Shown here: positions 7,133-12,410 of the stretch, piece after piece | Layout of the letters: each line of letters begins with the position of its first letter | Position numbering within the stretch: the first letter of the stretch is position 1 | DNA from: CAYMEV01 sp964431655 [NCBI: uncultured bacterium] | GTDB taxonomy: Bacteria; CAYMEV01 | Direction of reading: 5' to 3' | NCBI GenBank assembly: GCA_964431655.1 | Contig: CAYSKJ010000089.1 | Span: forward strand, 1-12,410 | Length of the DNA stretch: 12,410 nt | The notes under the pieces: generated by a model | Database searches by the model: none | Told to the model about the DNA's origin: nothing | The model's input: only the letters and a program-made list of their open reading frames with translations | Position numbers and translations under genes: made by a program

Positions 7133-9598
7133 TTAAAAAGCCTCCATGACCTCAACATCAGCCTGGTATGCTATAATCTCCCAGGCTGAAGATGATGAAT
7201 TATACATATATACACTGCCCTGGGCGCTCTCGCATGCAATCAGATCATCCTTGTACCCGCCGGAGAACCGGCCTTCCTGCATCCTTTTAAGAGGTGCCAT
7301 GAGGAAACAGCTCCAGCTTCCTGTCTCATGTTCATAGCAGTAAGTCCTGTCAGTATAGGGAAGAAATATCTCAGCTCCATTACCCCCGGCAATATCAGCA
7401 CAGCTTATGTCATGGCCTGTCTGGGGAACGGCCATGGCTATCCTGGCCCACTGGACTCCCATGATATCCTTTTCTTCTGCAAGGCTGAGGATATAGGTTC
7501 CGGCAGACTCAAAGCAGCATATTATCTCTGGATGCGTATCTCCGGTAATATCGGCTGTTTTCATTGCACATGGGCTGTAAAAAATTATCCTGTTAAACAT
7601 CTGAGTGCTAAAATCATATTTATAGAGTCCATTGATACCGCTGAATACAGTAAAAATCTCATCAATTCCATTAATATCCCTGTCAAAATTGCAGGACAGC
7701 AGAATTTGCGCGGGAATATGAAATATCCTTGTCCATATGCCCCCCGTCTCCCTTATATAGAGGCCGAGTTCCTCAAAAGAGGCTGCTATTTTCAAAGGTT
7801 CAGAGGCATTATTCTTTACCAGGGTAAAATCAAGGCATGGAGCACTGCTGTCCATTATATTTACCCACAGATTGCCTTCTATTGAATAATACCAGAGGCC
7901 CATGCCTGTAAAATATGCAATTATCTCTGTATTGCCATCACCAATGATATCACCGGCAAGAAGCTTTACCGCGTCAATCTCCGATATCTTGTTCCAGTGG
8001 GAAGCTTTCTCCTCCATCAGCAGATTTTTATCTTCTTCCCAGTACCAAATATATGTTCCTTTTACTTCGGGTTTTTTAAGGCTCATAACAGCTTTGTCCT
8101 TATGGGGCGGGTCTTCATTGATTGATTTTGATGCATGGGAAGTGTTACCGTAACAGCCCAGGTTTACCCTGTTTCCATTAGGACATGGCTCCTGCATATA
8201 GTCAGACAGAGGGTTGCCTGCATCAATACCTGGGCTGTGCAGTTCATCTTCAACCCATTCGGATATAGCGGGATTCCAGCGGCCTGCACGGGATTCAAGG
8301 TAATAATTATCGGCCTGAGAATTTGCAAACAGCGGATCATCCTGAATACATTCCATTTCAGAAAAATAACCCGAACCCGTTTTTCCGCTCTCATATATTG
8401 AGTATTCAACATTAAGATAAGAATCAGAGCTAACATAAAAATCATTCTGATTATCGCTGCACCTGTTGTTCCAGAATATTGAATTTCTTGCGGTCACCTC
8501 CGACCCCCCTTCTACATAGACAGCATGGCCATAACTGTAGTCTCCCCCTGTATTGTTGGCAATGGTGCAGTTTTCCAGAATGGTTTTAGCACTGGCATTA
8601 GCCCTTGTACCGTCCACATAAAGCGCGCCGTCCCTTGAACCCCCATAGGTCATATTGTTTATAAGCAGTTCATTTTTCATCCTGACATTGGCTCCCTCAT
8701 CAATGAAAAGACCTGACCCGCCGGAGGGACTTTCATTGGAGTCATAGACATTGCCGGACAGCTGTATATATGTAGTGTCAGTGTAGCCTGAATACTGGTT
8801 GCCATCGATTATAAGACCTCCTCCCCATCCCCAGCCCTCAAGAATAATATTGCTCCGGAATGTATTTCCCCCTATCAGACCCGAATACCCCTGAACATAG
8901 GATCCTGCCCCATGGTCCGAATATATGGAGTTATCCTGAACAGTATTGCCTTCTATAATAAATGAGTATTCCGAACTGCTAAGCTGGACAAAAAGACCTC
9001 CACCCTTTCCACAGCTGTTATTTCTAATTAGGTTATTTTTGATGACAGCAATCATACCCCTGGAACATATACCACCGCCATAATCCCCCGAACCTGTAAG
9101 ACCGCTGTTATACTGCAAAATGCATTCTGTCACAATAAGCTCAGCATTGCCGCCGTTCCCCCAGTTCATGGCATATATGCCCCTGTCTCCCCCTTCTATG
9201 GTCAGGCCGTCTATCTCATAGACCTGGTAATCTCCGTACCCTCCGGTATAGTTTATCTCAATTACTGCATCTTTGGCATATCCTTTAAACACTGTCCTGA
9301 ATGTTTTTATATCCCTTTTATCGAAATTACCGCTTTTGTATCCCCCATAAAGCCTTATCCCGCTGTTATTGGAGATTATAATTCTTTCCCGGTATATACC
9401 CTGAGCAATCATTATGGTATCACCATAGCCGGCGATTTCAACAGCCCGCGCAACACTGCTGAAAGGGTATGCTATGCTTCCATCAAAATAGCCGCCCTGT
9501 ACACTGCTATCAACATAAATAGTCTCAGCGGGAATGACCATGCAGAAAAAGTAAATCAACACAGGAATTATAATTAAATTCTTAAATGCCTTTTCCAT
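7133..9598 (-). CDS. Secreted right-handed beta-helix protein with C-terminal propeller-like repeats
   Basis: A protein of 821 residues. An N-terminal signal peptide (about 1-25, KNLIIIPVLIYFFCMVIPAE) leads into IYVDSSVQGG and a PFSSVARAV...GDTIMIAQGIY block, the usual entry to pectate-lyase-like parallel beta-helices of the DUF1565 type. Glycine- and asparagine-rich coils of about 20-30 residues run to roughly residue 485 and close with the familiar GIDAGNP and LGCYGNTS motifs. From about 510 to the end there are six full and one partial repeat of about 45 residues with a pattern DI.GD...EI......GLY.Y......W..I, resembling FG-GAP/VCBS or other beta-propeller blades. No lyase or hydrolase active site is evident, so binding, adhesion or a surface role is as likely as catalysis. 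The ATG at 9598 has AAAGGGA six bases before it; an ATG five codons upstream (9613) lacks a site. Product function is unknown. Confidence 0.78.
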   Translation of the reverse strand: MEKAFKNLIIIPVLIYFFCMVIPAETIYVDSSVQGGYFDGSIAYPFSSVARAVEIAGYGDTIMIAQGIYRERIIISNNSGIRLYGGYKSGNFDKRDIKTFRTVFKGYAKDAVIEINYTGGYGDYQVYEIDGLTIEGGDRGIYAMNWGNGGNAELIVTECILQYNSGLTGSGDYGGGICSRGMIAVIKNNLIRNNSCGKGGGLFVQLSSSEYSFIIEGNTVQDNSIYSDHGAGSYVQGYSGLIGGNTFRSNIILEGWGWGGGLIIDGNQYSGYTDTTYIQLSGNVYDSNESPSGGSGLFIDEGANVRMKNELLINNMTYGGSRDGALYVDGTRANASAKTILENCTIANNTGGDYSYGHAVYVEGGSEVTARNSIFWNNRCSDNQNDFYVSSDSYLNVEYSIYESGKTGSGYFSEMECIQDDPLFANSQADNYYLESRAGRWNPAISEWVEDELHSPGIDAGNPLSDYMQEPCPNGNRVNLGCYGNTSHASKSINEDPPHKDKAVMSLKKPEVKGTYIWYWEEDKNLLMEEKASHWNKISEIDAVKLLAGDIIGDGNTEIIAYFTGMGLWYYSIEGNLWVNIMDSSAPCLDFTLVKNNASEPLKIAASFEELGLYIRETGGIWTRIFHIPAQILLSCNFDRDINGIDEIFTVFSGINGLYKYDFSTQMFNRIIFYSPCAMKTADITGDTHPEIICCFESAGTYILSLAEEKDIMGVQWARIAMAVPQTGHDISCADIAGGNGAEIFLPYTDRTYCYEHETGSWSCFLMAPLKRMQEGRFSGGYKDDLIACESAQGSVYMYNSSSSAWEIIAYQADVEVMEAF

Positions 9599-9639
9599 AT
9601 CATTCCCTTTCATAAAAAAATATTATTCAGAATAATTTA

Positions 9640-9668
9640 TTTATAGCACTTGTTTATGCAAGTATAAA
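9640..9668 (-). promoter_or_regulatory. Promoter of the beta-helix gene
   Basis: On the minus strand TTTATA (9663-9668, four of six matches to TTGACA) is separated by 17 bases from TATAAA (9640-9645). The -10 box is preceded by TGC, which makes an extended -10 element. Start of transcription would be near 9633, about 35 nt before the chosen ATG. This suggests the gene can be transcribed independently of the upstream gamma-glutamyltransferase gene. Confidence 0.5.
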
Positions 9669-9670
9669 CA
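9651..9670. promoter_or_regulatory. Perfect dyad overlapping the -35 region (putative operator)
   Basis: TGTTTAT (9651-9657) and ATAAACA (9664-9670) are exact inverted repeats separated by six bases. The 20-bp element covers the -35 box and most of the promoter spacer of the beta-helix gene, a common place for a repressor site. No regulator gene is adjacent, so the binding protein is unknown. Confidence 0.4.
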
Positions 9671-9686
9671 TAATTCTCTTATTCAG

Positions 9687-9708
9687 CCCGTTAAGGAAAG
9701 GCAACGGG
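9687..9708 (-). terminator. Hairpin after the gamma-glutamyltransferase gene
   Basis: CCCGTT and AACGGG form a six-base-pair stem around a ten-base loop, 17 bases downstream of the gamma-glutamyltransferase stop codon. No T-tract follows on the minus strand, so it is not a canonical intrinsic terminator. It may serve as a 3' end stabilising structure or a weak terminator before the next promoter. Confidence 0.3.
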
Positions 9709-9724
9709 ATTAAGGACAAAAATT

Positions 9725-11338
9725 TCAAAAGGAGGCTATATGGCCATCGCATCTCTTTTCAGTCCCTGAACAGAACACGTTTTCCGAATACCTCCACATC
9801 ACCTGTCCCCGGCCGAACAGTGAGTAATTGCAGGATATCTCAGCATCATGGTTTTTTATTCTAAGATTATCAATCAGTGTTTTGTCGAATTCCTGTTCGA
9901 ATATAACCCGGTTTTTACCAAGCCAGTTCCATCGCGGGGCATCCAGGGCTTCCTGGGGGTTCATACCCTTGTCGATAAGGTTGAGAAGAACCTGAAGGTG
10001 GCCCTGTGGCTGCATAAAGGCACCCATTACACCGAAAGGACCCAGCGGTATGCCCTTTTTCATGATAAAACCGGGCATTATTGTGTGATAAGGCTTTTTG
10101 CCTGCATCAATACAGTTGGGGTGATGGAGTATCATATTGAAATTGTTGCCCCGGTTATGAAGGGCTATACCGGTCCGGGGTATAACAATACCGGAACCGA
10201 ATCCGCCATAATTGCTCTGAATATAGGATACCATATTGCCGTGGATATCGTGGCAGGCAATATAGACCGTCCCTGCCCGGGAGGGCAGATCCGGTATGCA
10301 CAGAGCGGAATCCGGAAGGATACTGCTGGCAAGGGCATCAATTGCCCTGTCGTCAAGCATCTGTTCAGAAGTTATCTGCATATGCTCTCTGTCTGCTATA
10401 TACCCGTTTGCGCTTTGAAAGGATGATTTTAAAGATTCTATCTCATAGTGGAGGCTGTCTTGATCGTCCTGGTATTTTCCCTCTTCTTTTAATTTTATAA
10501 GTATTTTAAGGGCAATCAGAGTAATGATACCCTGGGTATTGGGAGGCATTTCAAAAATCTCATAATCCCCGTAACTTGCAGAAACAGGATCTGTCCATTC
10601 GGGGGAAAAGTTTTCCAGATCATCCTTTGACAGAAATCCCGAGGTAATATTGGAAAAATTTACAATATCATCAGCAATTTCGCCCACGTAAAAATCCTCT
10701 GCATAGGTCTGACCAATCTTTTCCAGGGTCTCTGCATGGCAGGGAAACCTGACAATTTCCCCCGGGCCAGGAGGCCTGCCATTAATTGTAAAAGTGTCAA
10801 ACCAGGGCCTGAAACAGGGTTTGCAGATGTAATCGGAGATTTTGTAAAAATAATGGTGCCAGGAACGGCTTACTGCAGGGCTCACAGGATAACCCTCCCT
10901 GCAGTATTCAATCGTTTCTGAAAACAGCTCCGGAAATTTAAGCCTCCCGAATCTTTTGTGCATTTGAGCCCATGTTCGGGGTATCCCCGGAACTGTAACG
11001 GGAAGCCAGCCCAGCTTCGGTACCCTGTTTATATTCTTCTCCCTGAGATATTCATAGCTAAGTCTTTCAGGAGATCTTCCGCTTCCATTAATACCATATA
11101 ATTTGCCTTTCATGCAGATAATTGCAAAGGCATCTCCTCCTATCCCGTTTGATGTTGGTTCAAAGACTGCAAGGGCTGCTGCTGAAGCTATAGCTGCATC
11201 TACAGCATTTCCTCCCTTCTGAAGGACATCCAGGCCCACCTGGGCAGCCAGGGGGTGAGATGTTGCTACAGCCCCGTTTTTGGAAAAGATAATATTTCTC
11301 CGTGAACTGAAGCGATAGGCATGTACATCATAGCTCAT
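9725..11338 (-). CDS. Gamma-glutamyltransferase family protein, cytoplasmic YwrD-like type
   Basis: This 537-residue Ntn-hydrolase of the gamma-glutamyltranspeptidase family is expected to self-cleave into large and small subunits. Visible family blocks are ATSHPLAAQVGLDVLQKGG (24-43), GGNAVDAA, GIGGDAFA (65-72), R88 in NGSGRSPE at the position of the substrate-carboxylate arginine, and VTVPGIP. The cleavage region is AGTVYIACHD with T357 aligning with the catalytic threonine, followed by GNMVSYIQSNYGGFGSG and PFGVMGAFMQPQGH. These match the YwrD-like subgroup rather than the E. coli periplasmic Ggt. There is no signal peptide (the N-terminus is MSYDVHAYRFSSRR), so it is probably cytoplasmic. 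It may hydrolyse or transfer gamma-glutamyl groups of glutathione-like or other amides; the substrate is unknown. One deviation is G439-A440 where a Gly-Gly pair is usual. The start has GAGGT eight bases upstream. No functional link to the carotenoid operon is visible. Confidence 0.85.
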   Translation of the reverse strand: MSYDVHAYRFSSRRNIIFSKNGAVATSHPLAAQVGLDVLQKGGNAVDAAIASAAALAVFEPTSNGIGGDAFAIICMKGKLYGINGSGRSPERLSYEYLREKNINRVPKLGWLPVTVPGIPRTWAQMHKRFGRLKFPELFSETIEYCREGYPVSPAVSRSWHHYFYKISDYICKPCFRPWFDTFTINGRPPGPGEIVRFPCHAETLEKIGQTYAEDFYVGEIADDIVNFSNITSGFLSKDDLENFSPEWTDPVSASYGDYEIFEMPPNTQGIITLIALKILIKLKEEGKYQDDQDSLHYEIESLKSSFQSANGYIADREHMQITSEQMLDDRAIDALASSILPDSALCIPDLPSRAGTVYIACHDIHGNMVSYIQSNYGGFGSGIVIPRTGIALHNRGNNFNMILHHPNCIDAGKKPYHTIMPGFIMKKGIPLGPFGVMGAFMQPQGHLQVLLNLIDKGMNPQEALDAPRWNWLGKNRVIFEQEFDKTLIDNLRIKNHDAEISCNYSLFGRGQVMWRYSENVFCSGTEKRCDGHIASF

Positions 11339-11354
11339 TCATTATTACCTCTGT

Positions 11355-11380
11355 CCTGATGTATATAAGCATATATCAGG
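11355..11380. promoter_or_regulatory. Dyad at the start of the gamma-glutamyltransferase transcript
   Basis: CCTGAT (11355-11360) and ATCAGG (11375-11380) are exact inverted repeats. Inward of them one G-T wobble and three more pairs can extend the stem to about ten pairs around an AT-rich loop. The element begins immediately downstream of the predicted -10 box, so it spans the expected transcription start. It could be an operator or a 5' leader hairpin. Confidence 0.35.
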
Positions 11381-11408
11381 AATATACCCTACTTTCCTTG
11401 TAATGCAA
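11381..11408 (-). promoter_or_regulatory. Candidate promoter of the gamma-glutamyltransferase gene
   Basis: On the minus strand TTGCAT (11403-11408) is followed by 16 bases and TATATT (11381-11386, five of six matches to TATAAT). The -35 box is weak (three of six). Transcription would begin around 11374, about 36 nt before the ATG at 11338. Confidence 0.4.
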
Positions 11409-11558
11409 GATGCTTTACAGAGCAAGATAAACATTAAAACTGATAATGGCCATAGCTGTCACTGCAGGGAATAAAACAGGAAAATATGGCTGAAATAAAT
11501 ATTCCGGGACCAGATATAAACACGGGTTTTTTTTGCTTAGATAGTATTTATATCATAG

Positions 11559-11564
11559 TATAAT
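11559..11564 (+). promoter_or_regulatory. -10 box of the methyltransferase gene
   Basis: A perfect TATAAT lies 26 bases before the methyltransferase ATG. No good -35 hexamer is found at 16-18 bases; TTGCTT is 20 bases upstream, which is too far for a standard promoter. The upstream T8 run may help. AAAGGG follows as ribosome-binding site, seven bases before the ATG. Confidence 0.4.
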
Positions 11565-11590
11565 GGTAACTTTTAATTAAAGGGATAAGA

Positions 11591-12325
11591 ATGAGTTTTT
11601 ATGAGAGCATATGCAGGTATTATGACAGCATATTCCCTGATAGTGAAATTAAATATCAATTCCTGAACAGCATTGAAGACATTAGTACCTGTTCAGGACC
11701 TTTATTGGATATAGGCTGTGCAACGGGCGGCTTTGCTGTCAGGGCATCAGGAAAGCGAAGGGTTTTTGGGATTGATTCAAGTGCCTGCATGATAAAGATT
11801 GCAAGGAAAAAAGCACTGAAAGGCAATCCTGAATTTAGTGTTCTGGATATGACGGATACAGGGAGATATTTCCTCAAAAACACATTTTCTGCAGTAACCT
11901 GCTTTGGAAATACACTGGTGCACCTGCCTGACATGGAAGGCGTTGCAGGACTGTTCAGCAATGTTTACAAAATCCTGAAGTGTGATGGTCTGTTTTTAAT
12001 CCAGATACTGAATTATGAAAGGATATACCGCTTGAATATAAAGGAATTAACGGTTATAGAAAATCCTGAAATCAAATTTGAAAGATTTTACGATTTCAAA
12101 GAGGATAAAAATATAGATTTTAAGACTGTTCTAAGGGTTAAGAAAACAGGGCGTATTTTAAAAAATTTGCAGAGATTATACGGACTCAGAAAGGATGAAT
12201 TGATTGATCTATTGGGTTCAGCCGGGTTTAATAATATAAAAGCCTATGGTTCCTTTAGAATGGAGCCTTACAGTGACGAAGGCAATAACCTGATCATATC
12301 CTGCAGTCCTGCGTTTAAGACCTGA
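11591..12325 (+). CDS. Class I SAM-dependent methyltransferase
   Basis: This 244-residue protein has a Rossmann-type methyltransferase fold. Motif I is LLDIGCATGGFA (38-49), the strand-2 acidic residue is D62 in VFGIDSS, and VLDMTD (84-89) fits the adenine-binding region. FSAVTCFGNTLVHLPD and a KILKCDGLFLIQILN block correspond to motifs further along the fold. The C-terminal part (about 150-244) is the variable substrate region, with LIDLLGSAGFNNIKAYGSF near the end as in many small-molecule methyltransferases. There is no signal peptide or membrane segment. The start ATG is preceded by AAAGGGATAAGA. It is divergent from the gamma-glutamyltransferase gene with a 252-bp gap and stands alone in this window. 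Substrate cannot be assigned; modification of the carotenoid is conceivable but not supported by position. Confidence 0.8.
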   Translation: MSFYESICRYYDSIFPDSEIKYQFLNSIEDISTCSGPLLDIGCATGGFAVRASGKRRVFGIDSSACMIKIARKKALKGNPEFSVLDMTDTGRYFLKNTFSAVTCFGNTLVHLPDMEGVAGLFSNVYKILKCDGLFLIQILNYERIYRLNIKELTVIENPEIKFERFYDFKEDKNIDFKTVLRVKKTGRILKNLQRLYGLRKDELIDLLGSAGFNNIKAYGSFRMEPYSDEGNNLIISCSPAFKT

Positions 12326-12410
12326 AAGCGTTAACGTTGCGATATAAAGATTATATTAGGAAAAATTGCCTGAGCATATTTTAAGAGGATTCAGTTTTTT
12401 AGATTATAAC

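Noticed and set aside
7328-7885. Long plus-strand open frame (185 codons) opposite the beta-helix gene
   Set aside because: It lies wholly antisense to a well-supported gene, has no ribosome-binding site that stands out and shows no recognisable domain; it is a shadow frame.
9599-9613. ATG five codons upstream for the beta-helix protein
   Set aside because: It has no ribosome-binding site, and its own codons contain the AAAGGGA that serves the ATG at 9598.
9848-10426. Plus-strand open frame of 192 codons opposite the gamma-glutamyltransferase gene
   Set aside because: The minus-strand gene has clear catalytic motifs through this region; the antisense frame has none.
12327-12336. CGTTAACG palindrome just after the methyltransferase stop
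   Set aside because: An eight-base palindrome is expected by chance and nothing else around it suggests a site.
12370-12400. CTGA...TCAG followed by six T residues after the methyltransferase gene, as a terminator
   Set aside because: The stem is only four pairs with a loop of about 17 bases, too weak to call.
1-12410. CRISPR arrays, tRNA or rRNA genes, transposases and attachment sites
   Set aside because: No direct repeat arrays, cloverleaf-like sequences, transposase motifs or terminal inverted repeats were seen on either strand.

Overview
The window is a mid-to-low-GC bacterial segment (about 43% GC by eye) with compact genes, purine-rich Shine-Dalgarno sites and recognisable sigma70-type promoters. 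The host cannot be named from sequence alone. The pathway resembles that of pigmented Bacillota such as Staphylococcus, and the cytoplasmic gamma-glutamyltransferase resembles the Bacillus YwrD type. However, the secreted beta-helix/propeller protein and the DUF2141 protein are more typical of other environmental lineages, so the taxon is left open.

Layout. Everything from 104 to 11338 is read on the minus strand. From upstream to downstream the genes are: a YwrD-like gamma-glutamyltransferase (9725-11338); a secreted right-handed beta-helix protein with a C-terminal propeller-like region (7133-9598); a non-coding stretch of about 0.5 kb (6611-7132); and a tight six-gene operon (104-6610). 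A class I SAM-dependent methyltransferase (11591-12325) is divergently transcribed on the plus strand at the right edge.

The six-gene operon is the main content. In transcription order it encodes a DUF2141 secreted protein, a CrtN-type desaturase, an aldehyde dehydrogenase (AldH), a CrtP-type carotenoid oxygenase, a CrtQ-type glycosyltransferase and a CrtO-type acyltransferase. Gaps between genes are 4 to 32 nt, which indicates one transcript. A promoter with a perfect TTGACA -35 box lies just upstream of the DUF2141 gene. Together the enzymes would make a staphyloxanthin-like glycosyl carotenoid ester: CrtN desaturates the C30 backbone, CrtP oxidises a terminal methyl group to an aldehyde, AldH makes the carboxylic acid, CrtQ attaches a sugar through an ester bond, and CrtO acylates that sugar.

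Two things differ from the staphylococcal crtOPQMN locus. aldH lies inside the operon rather than elsewhere in the genome. No crtM (dehydrosqualene synthase) is present in the window, so the C30 precursor must come from a gene outside it, possibly through squalene. The leading DUF2141 gene is an unexplained partner and the best candidate here for an undescribed role.

Regulatory signals that can be seen include dyad symmetries overlapping the predicted promoters of the beta-helix gene (9651-9670) and the gamma-glutamyltransferase gene (11355-11380), and a short hairpin between the ribosome-binding site and the start codon of the DUF2141 gene (6612-6626).
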